A DNA stretch of 64,000 bases from an uncultured Odoribacter sp. (GCA_910578105.1 CAJTPD010000004.1:82933-146932); one strand, 5' to 3'; numbered from the stretch's first letter, positions 17,072 through 26,597 are shown. Translations and numbers: made by a program. The notes: generated from the letters alone by a model not told the origin.

Positions 17072-20000
17072 TTAAAAGTTTATCTGAGCTGCGAAATGAA
17101 TGGTACGTGCGAAAGGATACGACAGGCCCCGTTCTTGCCTGATGGTGGAAATGTAAAACAGGTCGTTCATGGTGGCTGAGAGTCTCAGCATGGAGATGAA
17201 ATTCTGTTTCAGTTTTTCGGTGGGCAGGGTGTAGCTTAGCCGTAAGGAATTCAGACTGAGCATGTGTTCTTTCTGGACAAACCGGGAGGTGGACCGGGTT
17301 GGCGAGGTGTCTTTGATACTTTTATAGCGGGCTACGTCTCCCGGTCTTTTCCAGCGTTCGGTCAAAGCCCGGCGGTCGTTGTTTTTCATGTTGTTGACTC
17401 CTTCTATTTTTTCGTGCAAGGTATAGTTATATTTGTCTGCACCGGTGGAGTAATGGAAACTGCTGCCCAAGTCCCACGACCTGTATTTCAGATTGAAGCC
17501 GAAATAACCTTCCAGGTCTGCTTCTTTGCATCCAACAGGAATTTGTTCGTCCGGATTCCAAGTGAAAGTCTGTTCTCCGTTTTTGGTCAGGAATATTTCT
17601 TTTCCGGTTCCCGGGTCTATTCCCAGGCTTCTCACTGCGTAAATGGTGTTCATGGATTGTCCTTCTTCGAACAGGAATACATTTACGTTTTCTTTCTCTG
17701 CTTTTTTTCCCACCATATCGTTGTATTTTTTCAGTGCTTCCGATATGCGTTTGATTTTATTGGTGTTGTGGGAACCGTTCAGATTCAGGGTCAGCATCCA
17801 GTCTTTTGTCCTGACGGGTGTAATGGTCAGGCTGAAATCAATTCCGTTGTTGGTCAGGTCTCCCATATTGGTTTTATAAGTCTCAAAACCGATGGAAGGA
17901 GCAATGGAGATATCGGTCAGATTGCCTTTGGTGATGTTGTTGTAATAGTTCAGGTCCAGATTGATGCTTCCTTTCAGCAAATTAAATTCGACGCCGATGT
18001 TGCGGTTCAGTGTTTCCTGACATTTCAGGTTGGGATTGCCCAGGGAGATTATGGAAGCTCCTGAAAACGGACCATAGGTCGGTCCTAACCAGGAATACAG
18101 GCTCATGGCCTGATTCAGTGTGAAATTTTGGTTGCCGATGGTTCCGATGCTTGCCCGGACGGCCAGATTTTGAATAAAATTCTGATTTTCCATAAATTTT
18201 TCCCGGGAGATATTCCAACGGATACCGACGGACCAAAACGGGGTTGTCGGCTGATTCCGTCCGAACAGGGAAGAACCGTCGAGTCGTCCTGTCAAATCGA
18301 GCAGATAACGATTGTCAAAAGAATAATTCAGATTTGAGAAAGCTCCGGCACTGCGGATGGTGTTTTCTGTACCGGCAGGGCGGCTATATTGTTTGAATTG
18401 AACGGCATAGGAAAGGTGGGTGAGGGCGTCGTTCATAAATCCGGTGACGGCATATGAGTCGCTCCGGTTGTCCTGTTGTTTTAGTTCTCCGCCAATAATC
18501 CCCTGAAACAGATGTTTGTTTCTGCTTAATGTATATGAAATGATAACATTTCCACTGAGGACAAGGCCGGATGAATTGCTGAGGTTATATTGTCCCCGAC
18601 TGAATAATACGTCCGGCTCATTGACCGTGTTGTCGTTGTCTTTGATATAGTAGTAGCTCATCGGTGACAGATAGGCATCGGTGCGGTTGGTTTCATTGCT
18701 GATTTTAAAGTTGCCTTTCAGTCTCAGGCCGGAAATTAATTCCCAGTTGATTCCCAAATTATTGTAAAAATCAAGATTTTCACTGGTTGTGAAACTGCTG
18801 AGGTATTTAGCCTCATACACGGGGGATAGCTGAAAATCGTTAATACCGAGACTCATGTCTGACGGAGCGACATTTTGCAGGCTCAGGGTTCGGTAATATT
18901 TCCCGTTTTCATCTTTTTCCCGGTGATAGGGTAAAGCTTGGGTGTAATTACTGAAAGAACCGTAGGGAGATTCCTGGCTGGTTACGCGGCTGAAGTGTAA
19001 ATCGTTGGTGATGTTCAGTTTTTTGTGTTGGTACAATAATTTGGTTCCGGCACTAAACTGATTGCGTTCCGAACCTTTCATCACTCCTTTGGTACCTCCT
19101 CCGCTCAGGTTGATTTGATAGCGCAGATTTCCAGTTTCTTTATTTTGTTTTTTTACGCTTCCTTCAATGAACAGGGAGTGACGATGTTGAAAAGAAACCT
19201 GCAAAGGTTTGGAGAGCCAGTAGGTATTTACTCCGGACATAATTTCTTTCCGGATGACATTGTATGAATTGAGTTTGTTTCCGGCATCTTCCCCTGGGAC
19301 AGAGGCATCGAAAACTCCGGCCTGACGCTGAAATTCCAGTACTTCCTCAGCGTTCATCAGGTTGTAGGAGCTCAGGTCCGGTATTTGCAGGCTGCCGTTA
19401 AAAGTGTAGCTGATTTGTAATTTGCCGGTTTCCGGGTTTCTGCTTTCGATGACAATGACGCCGTTTGCTGCGCGTGAACCGTAGATGGCTGCGGCTGATG
19501 CGTCTTTGAGAATGGTGACGCTTGCGATGCGGTTCATGTCGAGGTCGTATACTTTTTCAACACTGATTTCGAAACCGTCGAGGATAAAAACCGGAAGGCT
19601 GGTAACCGTTTTCAGATTGCTTTCGGAGATTTCCGGAAAGCTGTTCTGGCCCCGGATTTCTATACGTTCTGGAATCCGGTTCGGGTCAGAACCGTATATT
19701 CCCCGTTCGTCAATCACTTTAAAGGAAGGGTCGAAAACTTTCAGGGCATCAAAAAAATGGGTGTTATTGATGTTTCTTAAATCATCTCCGTTAACGACAA
19801 CGGCGGTTCCGGTAAAACTGTTTTTGGCTTTCGGATAGTAGCCGCTTGCAATGACGGTTTCCATTTCCAGGATTTCCGGTTCCAGTTTAATCTGTACGTT
19901 TGTTTTACCGTTGAGTTTTACTGTCAGGGATTTGTAACCGATAAAAGAAAACAAGAGTTCATCTTGTAAGGAGGTTACCCGGATGTTAAAATTTCCTTCT

Positions 20001-20470
20001 TCATCGCTGACGCTACCGACACTTTGAGCACCGAGCAGCCGGATGGTGGCCCCTGGAAGAGGCTGTCCTTTTTCGTCGTTCACAGAACCTGTGATTTTGA
20101 TGTTCTGGGGTTTGCCGTGTGCGGCAGCAATGTCGTTGGCAACGGAAATGACAATGGTATTATTGATGATTTCAAAATCCAGTTCCAACGGGGTGAGTAA
20201 TTGCCTCAAAGCTTCTTTCAGAGGTTGGTCGGAAATTGAGACGGAAATGTTTTTGTGAGTATTCACCTTTTCCTCGTTATAAAAGATTTTATATCCGGAT
20301 TGCCGTTTAATTTCCTGAAGAACTTCCCGGAGAGATTGCTGACGGAAACGGAGTGTCAGGTTTTTCTGGGCCTGGGTTTCCAGATTTAACAGCAAACATC
20401 CGCACAGAATCAGAGAGAACAGAATTGTTTTCAGGTATCTGGCCGATTTTATACAGGGTTGTTTATTCAT
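17072..20470 (-). CDS. SusC/RagA TonB-linked outer-membrane transporter with an STN domain (second pair)
   Basis: 1132 residues. In order: signal peptide (to about residue 35), STN secretin/TonB short N-terminal domain (about 45-112, LREVLQEIKRQSGYKIFYNEE), carboxypeptidase-regulatory-like domain (about 125-200, VNDEKGQPLPGATIRLLGA), TonB-box region (METVIASGYY), plug with RIEIRGQNSF and SAAAIYGSRAANGVIVIE, then the beta-barrel ending in ARTIHFAAQINF. An STN domain normally contacts a FecR-type anti-sigma factor, but no such genes are in this window. The substrate is unknown; this gene set has no glycosidases, so peptides or metal complexes are possible. Confidence 0.93.
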   Translation of the reverse strand: MNKQPCIKSARYLKTILFSLILCGCLLLNLETQAQKNLTLRFRQQSLREVLQEIKRQSGYKIFYNEEKVNTHKNISVSISDQPLKEALRQLLTPLELDFEIINNTIVISVANDIAAAHGKPQNIKITGSVNDEKGQPLPGATIRLLGAQSVGSVSDEEGNFNIRVTSLQDELLFSFIGYKSLTVKLNGKTNVQIKLEPEILEMETVIASGYYPKAKNSFTGTAVVVNGDDLRNINNTHFFDALKVFDPSFKVIDERGIYGSDPNRIPERIEIRGQNSFPEISESNLKTVTSLPVFILDGFEISVEKVYDLDMNRIASVTILKDASAAAIYGSRAANGVIVIESRNPETGKLQISYTFNGSLQIPDLSSYNLMNAEEVLEFQRQAGVFDASVPGEDAGNKLNSYNVIRKEIMSGVNTYWLSKPLQVSFQHRHSLFIEGSVKKQNKETGNLRYQINLSGGGTKGVMKGSERNQFSAGTKLLYQHKKLNITNDLHFSRVTSQESPYGSFSNYTQALPYHREKDENGKYYRTLSLQNVAPSDMSLGINDFQLSPVYEAKYLSSFTTSENLDFYNNLGINWELISGLRLKGNFKISNETNRTDAYLSPMSYYYIKDNDNTVNEPDVLFSRGQYNLSNSSGLVLSGNVIISYTLSRNKHLFQGIIGGELKQQDNRSDSYAVTGFMNDALTHLSYAVQFKQYSRPAGTENTIRSAGAFSNLNYSFDNRYLLDLTGRLDGSSLFGRNQPTTPFWSVGIRWNISREKFMENQNFIQNLAVRASIGTIGNQNFTLNQAMSLYSWLGPTYGPFSGASIISLGNPNLKCQETLNRNIGVEFNLLKGSINLDLNYYNNITKGNLTDISIAPSIGFETYKTNMGDLTNNGIDFSLTITPVRTKDWMLTLNLNGSHNTNKIKRISEALKKYNDMVGKKAEKENVNVFLFEEGQSMNTIYAVRSLGIDPGTGKEIFLTKNGEQTFTWNPDEQIPVGCKEADLEGYFGFNLKYRSWDLGSSFHYSTGADKYNYTLHEKIEGVNNMKNNDRRALTERWKRPGDVARYKSIKDTSPTRSTSRFVQKEHMLSLNSLRLSYTLPTEKLKQNFISMLRLSATMNDLFYISTIRQERGLSYPFARTIHFAAQINF

Positions 20471-20492
20471 GTGTTATTGTTTGAGTTTGAAT

Positions 20493-21956
20493 TTAGTTTA
20501 CTGATAATCCGTTAGCCGGAATCGGTAAAGTATATTTTGTCGCCGGCATATCGAACTGTTTCCCGTCGTAGCGGATGAGTTGAGTATCATTCATGCGTTT
20601 GTGAAAAAAGAACAATTGTCCTTCTCCATAGAATTCGCGGTGGTATTCGGCCCGGATTTCTTCAGCCAGTCTGGCTTTTGTGAGGGTTCCGGTGTTTTTC
20701 AAATCTTTAATAAAGTCAATATCGCGATTGTTCTGCAATTCGATGACCCATTCTGCTGCCTCGTTTGTACGGTTGAGTTCGTTGAGAGCTTCTGCTGCAA
20801 TCAGGGCTACTTCTCCCAGTTTTATAAACGGGATGCGTACGGGCAGTTCTTTGGTTTCACTGGTTGTCGATGTATAACCGGATAGTAACGATTCCCTGGA
20901 AAATTTCTCCGACAGGATAAAACGGTCTGTTGTGTTGGCTTTGAGTTGAAACCAGTCCCGGTACCGGGTGTCTTTGGCAGAGGGATAGATGATTTTAAAA
21001 CTCTGACAGGTTTCAATCTGCCGCTCCCCGAACATGTTTTCGGCCACCTGAGTCAGGCCAGTCGGACCGGAAGCGATTCCGAAAATGTGTTCCCGGGAAA
21101 AACTTTTGTCGCTGTTGTATTTTCCCGGACCGAAATAATAAAAGACTTGGTAGGAAGGATTCATTTGCCGAATGTGATGAAAGGTTGTGTCGGCATAGTT
21201 GTATGCCTGCTGATATTCTTTTTTATACAGATAAATTCGTGCCAGTTCGGCAGTCACGGCGTAATAATTCATGTGGAATGTCCGGAGTTTCCGGGAGAGT
21301 TTGCCGGGTTGCTCGTCGCTATTGTTGTATGCGCTAAACAGAGGGTCGGTTTTATACAGAAGTTTTGCGGCGTGTTTCAAATCGCGGATGATGTATTCCA
21401 GTAACTCACCGGTAGAGAGGGCCGGTCCTGTTTCCGAACCGAAGGTTGTCATATAGGGCATACCCTTAAAGGAAGGAGCGACGGACGGGTGGGGATGAAA
21501 CATCCGGAGGAGTTCGAAATGCAAGGCTCCCCTTAAGGCATAGAGTTCGCCGGTGATGATTTCCCGTTGACCGGTGAAATTAAAAACAATCTCTGTGGCA
21601 ATGATGTGTTCCAAGGTTTTATTGCAGGCAGCAATGGCGTTGTACATATCCCGCCAGATATCGTGAATCATTTTTTGATTTTCAGGGGTGGAATAGTCGT
21701 AAGCTGTTAAAGACTTACTGATTTCATCGTCCGGAACGAAATTCTGTGCCATGAATTCCAGGGAAGAGACAGAGAGTTGTTCTCCATAAAGAGTGTTTTC
21801 CCGCAATTGGGTATATATGCCGGCCAGGGCGTTCAGGAAAGCAGTTTCGTCGGAAAAGAGTTGTTCTTCACCGATATTGCCTTGTGGCTGTGCGTCAAAC
21901 CAGTCGTTGCAGGAACTTAATATCAGGACGAGGAATAAATATATGGATTTGTTCAT
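20493..21956 (-). CDS. SusD/RagB family nutrient-binding lipoprotein (first pair)
   Basis: 487 residues with the lipobox LVLILSSC (Cys16), then NDWFDAQPQGNIGEEQLF. Helical TPR-like regions include DMYNAIAACNKTLEHI and ALRGALHFELLRMFHP, and the C-terminus ends FDMPATKYTLPIPANGLSVN, typical of SusD. It lies 10 nt after the short SusC gene at 21967-24684 and 22 nt before the second SusC gene. It probably forms the surface lid of the first SusC. Confidence 0.92.
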   Translation of the reverse strand: MNKSIYLFLVLILSSCNDWFDAQPQGNIGEEQLFSDETAFLNALAGIYTQLRENTLYGEQLSVSSLEFMAQNFVPDDEISKSLTAYDYSTPENQKMIHDIWRDMYNAIAACNKTLEHIIATEIVFNFTGQREIITGELYALRGALHFELLRMFHPHPSVAPSFKGMPYMTTFGSETGPALSTGELLEYIIRDLKHAAKLLYKTDPLFSAYNNSDEQPGKLSRKLRTFHMNYYAVTAELARIYLYKKEYQQAYNYADTTFHHIRQMNPSYQVFYYFGPGKYNSDKSFSREHIFGIASGPTGLTQVAENMFGERQIETCQSFKIIYPSAKDTRYRDWFQLKANTTDRFILSEKFSRESLLSGYTSTTSETKELPVRIPFIKLGEVALIAAEALNELNRTNEAAEWVIELQNNRDIDFIKDLKNTGTLTKARLAEEIRAEYHREFYGEGQLFFFHKRMNDTQLIRYDGKQFDMPATKYTLPIPANGLSVN

Positions 21957-21966
21957 AAGTAGTCGT

Positions 21967-24684
21967 TTAAAAAGTTGCTCTTAAAGATACGGTTATTGTC
22001 CGGGCGAAAGGATAAAGCAATCCCCGCTGGTAGTTGGCCGAACAGTAGTGAAACAGTTGATTTCCGGAGAGATAGATGCTGCATTGCTGCATGTGTAATT
22101 TAGCGGCAGTTTCGGGAGTAAATTCATATCCGGCCCGGACGGTTCCTAAACCTGTTTCGTTCCGTTTTTCAACAAAGAAATGTCCCTGCTTTATATCTGG
22201 TTGGCTGAGTATCCGCCGGTCCATGTTATAGGCCGGATTTCCCAATAATGTATTTGCTAATGTGGAATTGTAGATTTTTCCGCCTGTACTGTAATAAAAA
22301 TGTGTGTTCAGATGCCATTGTTTATAAGAGAATTGAAAACCGAAAGTTCCTTTTAATTTAGGTGTGGTTGTTCCTGCTGCGATAACATTTTGCCAGGAAT
22401 CCTCATAGTTACGGCTTTTTTTCTGATTGACAGATAGTGTTTTGTCTGCTGTATAAATCGGAACGATATATAGGGTATTGACAGACTCTCCCTGCCGGAG
22501 CAGAGTTGGGTATAAAATTTTATCGGATTGTTGTTTGCCGGCATTTTGGTTATAAAGGTTTGCAAAATAGGCGGGTACTGCTGTGATTTTATTCTGGTGG
22601 TGCACTCCGTTGGTAAAGACATTCAGGCGGAATCCGTCTTTCTGTCCGAGAATCTTTACGGATAAGGAATATTCGATGCCGTTGTTCCGGATGCGGCCGC
22701 CGTTGCCGGGCATATGGTCAAATCCGGTGGCTAAGGCTGCGGGGACAATTACCGGAAGATTGCGGGTGGTGTTGTCGTAATATTGGATTCCCAGTATTAC
22801 TCCGTGGGTTTCTGCCTGTAAGGTGATATTTTTATTTTGTGTAGTGCTCCATTTTAGGGAAGGATTGTTCAGGGAGTTGATTTTTGCTCCGAGCAGATAA
22901 TAATTGTATATGTATTCATTTCCGATATTATAACTGTAGGTCAGGGTATGGGCACTTGAGGTGAAACCGATATCACCGCTGCTGCCGATAGCTGCCTGCA
23001 ATGTCAGCCGGTTAATGCTCCGTTTGTCTTTCAGAAATTTTTCCCGGTGTATATTCCATGCTACTGAACCTCCGTAAAAACCAGCCCGGCATTTTTCCGG
23101 TGCCAGTAGGGAGGATTTGTCTACCCGCATTTGGAGGCGGACTTCGTAGCGTTTATCGAAATTGTAACGGGCTGATAAGATTCCGCTTAACATCCGGTCG
23201 TGGTCTTCCTGTGCATCCGGTTTCTGTGAAGTATCGTAGGACGTGGCGAAGGAGATAAAGCTCATCCGGTCGATTGGAATACCTGTTCCGGCATATGTGT
23301 CGTAATCGTATTTTCCCTGAAAAACATTCAGACCGATGTTGGCTCCGAATTCCGAGCGTATATAAGATTGGTTATAAGAAAGATTGGCCTGTCCTTCGAG
23401 GGTGAGCCGGTTGTTGTGGGTGATTTCATATACTCCGGCATTTTTATTTTCGTTGGAGGATGATTTTGAAAATACATAGGATTCCGGTGAAAGGTAGAAA
23501 TCATTTTGTGCATGGTCGCGTATAAAGATAAATCTGCCATTTAAGCGAAAGTGATTCAGAAAGGAATAGCCCGCCGTGAAATTGTTGTAAAGGTGTATGG
23601 ACTCCTGTTTTGAAAAGGAGCTCAGGGAAGTTTCGAACAGTGGATTTGCCTGTTCGTTGAAACTGTTTTCTCCCAATGAGTTATACAATAATCCTTCTGC
23701 GTCTTGTCCGGCAAAATAGGGATTTAGCATGCTATAATAGGAGAAACTGCCATAGGGAGATGCCTGGGCGTGGATTTTATCGATACTGATGCAGTTGGAT
23801 AAGGTGAATGAGCGGTAGCGGTATTCCAGGTAAGCGTCGCCGCCGTAAATGTCCCGTTTGGATTTTTTCATAACACCTTTCGCTCCGGGTGCAGCCCGTA
23901 ATGTGAATTTATAACGGATAAACTCGTCTCCTCCATAGACGTCGATTTTGTGCCGGTGGCTGAAAGCGGTTTGAAGCGGTACTTTCAGCCAGTTTGTGTT
24001 TATTCCTCCGGCTATTGCGTTTTCCCTTTCCCTAAGCCATTGTTGCAGTTGTTGTTGAGTTTCCGGTTCTTGTGACTGATATAGGCCATGTTCTTTTTCC
24101 AGTTCCAGTTTTTCTGTCGCATTCAGAAGATTCCAGCTACTGAGATCTGCCCGTTTGAAAGAGCCGTCGAAACTGTAAGAAAGACGGATAGGACCGGAGG
24201 TCGGGCGGATGGTCCGGATTTCAATTGCTCCGTTGCTTCCCCGCAAACCGTATGGGGTTAATGTTGCTGCGTCTTTGCGGATGGCGAGTTCTGCTACTTC
24301 GTTGATGTTCAGGTCCCGGATTCTTCGGGCGTCGACTATAGCGTTGTCCAGGATAAATACAGGCTGTGCAGATTGTGAAGGCCAGTGGTGACTGCCTCTT
24401 AAATTTATACCGTCCGGAATATGATTGGGGTCAGAACCGTATGACTCTTCGTCACTTTCTGAAAGTGAGGGCTCCAGTTGTTTTATGGCCTCCCAAAGAT
24501 TGACAGGGTTTATTTGCCGGAGGTCTTCCCCGGAAAAAATTCTGTCGGCACTGACCTCCTGCCTGGACTGTTCATTTTGCTGAGCCTGAAGACTTTGTCC
24601 TGCCGACAGGACAAGAAAGAGAACGGCCAGGAAGAGCTGTATATATTGCGGATGATGAGTCCTGTTTGTGATTGTTTTTTTCAT
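21967..24684 (-). CDS. SusC-like TonB-dependent receptor lacking STN, regulatory domain and a visible TonB box (first pair)
   Basis: 905 residues: a signal peptide (to about residue 35), then almost directly the plug (SGEDLRQINPVNLWEAIKQL, INLRGSHHWPSQ, LRGSNGAIEIRT) and the barrel ending in ARTITVSLRATF. It shares the YGSDPN(R/H)IP motif and barrel segments with the 1132-residue SusC downstream. About 200 N-terminal residues found there are missing: no STN domain, no carboxypeptidase-regulatory-like domain and no hydrophobic TonB-box string before the plug. It is the first gene of the long leftward block. Confidence 0.88.
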   Translation of the reverse strand: MKKTITNRTHHPQYIQLFLAVLFLVLSAGQSLQAQQNEQSRQEVSADRIFSGEDLRQINPVNLWEAIKQLEPSLSESDEESYGSDPNHIPDGINLRGSHHWPSQSAQPVFILDNAIVDARRIRDLNINEVAELAIRKDAATLTPYGLRGSNGAIEIRTIRPTSGPIRLSYSFDGSFKRADLSSWNLLNATEKLELEKEHGLYQSQEPETQQQLQQWLRERENAIAGGINTNWLKVPLQTAFSHRHKIDVYGGDEFIRYKFTLRAAPGAKGVMKKSKRDIYGGDAYLEYRYRSFTLSNCISIDKIHAQASPYGSFSYYSMLNPYFAGQDAEGLLYNSLGENSFNEQANPLFETSLSSFSKQESIHLYNNFTAGYSFLNHFRLNGRFIFIRDHAQNDFYLSPESYVFSKSSSNENKNAGVYEITHNNRLTLEGQANLSYNQSYIRSEFGANIGLNVFQGKYDYDTYAGTGIPIDRMSFISFATSYDTSQKPDAQEDHDRMLSGILSARYNFDKRYEVRLQMRVDKSSLLAPEKCRAGFYGGSVAWNIHREKFLKDKRSINRLTLQAAIGSSGDIGFTSSAHTLTYSYNIGNEYIYNYYLLGAKINSLNNPSLKWSTTQNKNITLQAETHGVILGIQYYDNTTRNLPVIVPAALATGFDHMPGNGGRIRNNGIEYSLSVKILGQKDGFRLNVFTNGVHHQNKITAVPAYFANLYNQNAGKQQSDKILYPTLLRQGESVNTLYIVPIYTADKTLSVNQKKSRNYEDSWQNVIAAGTTTPKLKGTFGFQFSYKQWHLNTHFYYSTGGKIYNSTLANTLLGNPAYNMDRRILSQPDIKQGHFFVEKRNETGLGTVRAGYEFTPETAAKLHMQQCSIYLSGNQLFHYCSANYQRGLLYPFARTITVSLRATF

Positions 24685-24885
24685 AAATTTTAGTGTGTCG
24701 GTTTTAATAATTTGTTGGTTTTGGTTGCTGGTTTAAACCAGGATTTTTGAACTTTTCAGAATCCGGAATATGTTGTCAATGTGGTTATTTTTATCGTGAG
24801 TTTTAATTTTTTTTGCGGGACGGGTTAAGTAGAGGTATTCTCCCATATTGTATAAAATTTGGATGCTGTTTAATTATTTTCGGAA

Positions 24886-24893
24886 CAAATGTA
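24886..24893 (-). promoter_or_regulatory. Candidate -7 box of the Sus-like operon
   Basis: CAAATGTA on the plus strand reads TACATTTG on the minus strand, a full TAnnTTTG match. No CAAA (TTTG on the minus strand) is found at the expected -33 distance. The leader to the SusC start at 24684 would be about 195 nt. Confidence 0.35.
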
Positions 24894-25029
24894 ATATAAT
24901 TCGGGAGTAATTCTTCTTTTATAAAATAGGGAAATAATCATTGGTAATCACCGGATTCAGGCAGAGGTGATTTTTACTTGTGTTGTGTATTGCGAAAGGA
25001 TTCCCGTTTTTAAGGTTAATTTTTATAAA

Positions 25030-25056
25030 AAAGTGGAGTAAAGTGGTGAAAAGTGG
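25030..25056 (+). promoter_or_regulatory. Predicted MraZ operator: three AAAGTGG boxes with 10-bp periodicity
   Basis: AAAGTGG occurs exactly at 25030-25036, 25040-25046 and 25050-25056, with 3-nt spacers. MraZ operators in other bacteria are three or four GTGG-containing direct repeats with 10-bp steps, and the AAAGTG(T/G)-N3 form is known in Mollicutes. The site is about 125 bp upstream of mraZ, so autoregulation of the dcw cluster is likely. Confidence 0.8.
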
Positions 25057-25179
25057 GAAATATTTCCTAATTTTACATCATCAATTCAGGTCTGTCTCTT
25101 ATGAAATGTGTTGTATTGTAAAATATTGTTGAACAGATGGTTAGACAGATGGTTCGTATCGGGTGAATAAAAAATTGAG

Positions 25180-25635
25180 ATGAATATGTCTTCTTTTATC
25201 GGGGATTATACTTGTAAGGCAGATAATAAATGTCGTGTTGTAGTACCGTCTTCTTTCCGGAAAGTGATGGCGGTGTCGCAACAGTCGCTATTTGTCCTGC
25301 GTAAAAATGTTTTCGAAAAATGTATTGACATGTATCCGATGGATGAGTGGGAAAAGATGATGACTGGCTTGAATGAGAGGTTGAATCGTTTTAATGCTAA
25401 GCATGTTGCTTTTTTGAGGGAGTTTTGCCGGGGGACACAAGAGGTGGAGATGGATGCTAACGGACGTATTCTTTTGCCCCGAAAAATGCTTGAAGAAGTT
25501 GGTATCCAAAAAGAAATGGTTTTGGCAGCTCAGGATGCTATGATACAAATATGGGATGCGGATACCTATGACAAGGTGGCGTTGTCTCCCGGAGAATTAG
25601 GCGAGTTGGCCGGAGAGATTTTGGGGAACGGATGA
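25180..25635 (+). CDS. mraZ: Transcriptional regulator MraZ
   Basis: 151 residues; AbrB-like ring-forming DNA-binding protein that controls the dcw cluster. The N-terminal half has FIGDYTCKADNKCRVVVPSSF, and the second half repeats the fold with EVEMDANGRILLPRKMLEEV. Both halves carry the D.xGR(I/V)..P pattern of the family. The start is ATG 25180 or the in-frame ATG 25186. It is the first gene of the cluster and lies behind its own predicted operator. Confidence 0.95.
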   Translation: MNMSSFIGDYTCKADNKCRVVVPSSFRKVMAVSQQSLFVLRKNVFEKCIDMYPMDEWEKMMTGLNERLNRFNAKHVAFLREFCRGTQEVEMDANGRILLPRKMLEEVGIQKEMVLAAQDAMIQIWDADTYDKVALSPGELGELAGEILGNG

Positions 25636-25659
25636 TTTTTAAATTTAAAGGATAGGATT

Positions 25660-26568
25660 ATGTCAGAATATCATATACCGGTGTTATTGGACGAGTCGGT
25701 TTCGGGATTGAATATACGGCCGGGAGGAGTGTATCTGGATCTGACATTCGGAGGAGGGGGACATTCCGGGGAAATACTCCGGCGGATGGATGCCGACAGT
25801 TGTCTGATAGGGTTTGACCAGGATGAGGATGCAATGGCTAATCTGCCTGAAGATAAGCGTTTTATTTTTGTCAACCATAATTTCAGATATTTGCATAATT
25901 TTGTGCGTTATTATGGGTATGAAGAGGTGGATGGAATATTGGCAGATTTAGGTGTTTCCTCTCATGAATTTGATGAAGCAGACAGAGGTTTTTCTTTTCG
26001 TTTTGATTCGGAGCTTGATATGCGGATGAATCAGAGGAGTAAGCTGACGGCTGCTGTAGTGCTTAATACTTATGAACCAGAGCAATTGGTTGCTGTTTTC
26101 AAAAATTACGGGGAAGTAGAAAATGCCCGTCGCCTTGCCGATTTGATTGTGAAGAGAAGGGGAAATTCGGAAATCAGGACTTCTGAGGATTTTATGCAGG
26201 TAATAGCTCCCTGTGTTCCGAAACTAAAGGAAAAAAAATATCTGGCAAAGGTTTATCAGGCATTGAGAATAGAGGTGAATGGAGAGCTGGAAGCGTTGAA
26301 GCAGATGATGCAGCAAGCCATGGTGGTGTTGAAACCCGGAGGCCGGTTGGTGGTGATTACTTATCATTCATTGGAGGACCGGATTGTGAAGAATTTCCTG
26401 AAATCAGGGAATGCGGAAGGGAAAATGGAGAAAGATTTATTGTTCGGACATGTCAATCATAATTTTGAATTGGTGAACCGTAAGGTAATAGTGCCTTCGG
26501 AGAAAGAGGTTGAACAGAATCCGAGAGCCCGTAGTGCAAAGTTAAGAATTGCTGAAAAAGTGAAATAG
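25660..26568 (+). CDS. rsmH: 16S rRNA (cytosine1402-N4)-methyltransferase RsmH
   Basis: 302 residues. It methylates N4 of C1402 in 16S rRNA with S-adenosylmethionine. The N-terminus EYHIPVLLDESVSGLNI and the SAM loop LDLTFGGGGHSGEIL are characteristic, as are DRGFSFRFDSELDMRMN and VITYHSLEDRIVKNF near the end. Length and place, directly after mraZ (24-nt gap), are standard. Confidence 0.97.
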   Translation: MSEYHIPVLLDESVSGLNIRPGGVYLDLTFGGGGHSGEILRRMDADSCLIGFDQDEDAMANLPEDKRFIFVNHNFRYLHNFVRYYGYEEVDGILADLGVSSHEFDEADRGFSFRFDSELDMRMNQRSKLTAAVVLNTYEPEQLVAVFKNYGEVENARRLADLIVKRRGNSEIRTSEDFMQVIAPCVPKLKEKKYLAKVYQALRIEVNGELEALKQMMQQAMVVLKPGGRLVVITYHSLEDRIVKNFLKSGNAEGKMEKDLLFGHVNHNFELVNRKVIVPSEKEVEQNPRARSAKLRIAEKVK

Positions 26569-26597
26569 AGAGATACTATAACATTGATTTGAGGGTT

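Larger units (their letters stand above)
24685..25179. other. 495-bp divergent intergenic region between the Sus-like operon and the dcw cluster
   Basis: No gene-like frame is seen. It holds a candidate -7 box for the leftward operon (24886-24893), the three-box MraZ-type operator (25030-25056) and, after it, a 120-nt AT-rich leader to mraZ. A TAATTTTA at 25068-25075 is one base from the -7 consensus and could be the mraZ promoter, directly beside the operator. Confidence 0.6.

Noticed and set aside
17264..18064. Long plus-strand open frame opposite the second SusC gene
   Set aside because: It is in antisense to a clear coding region and its residues (many Phe, Val, Gln, Cys) match the mirror image of SusC codons. 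No family feature and no start signal.
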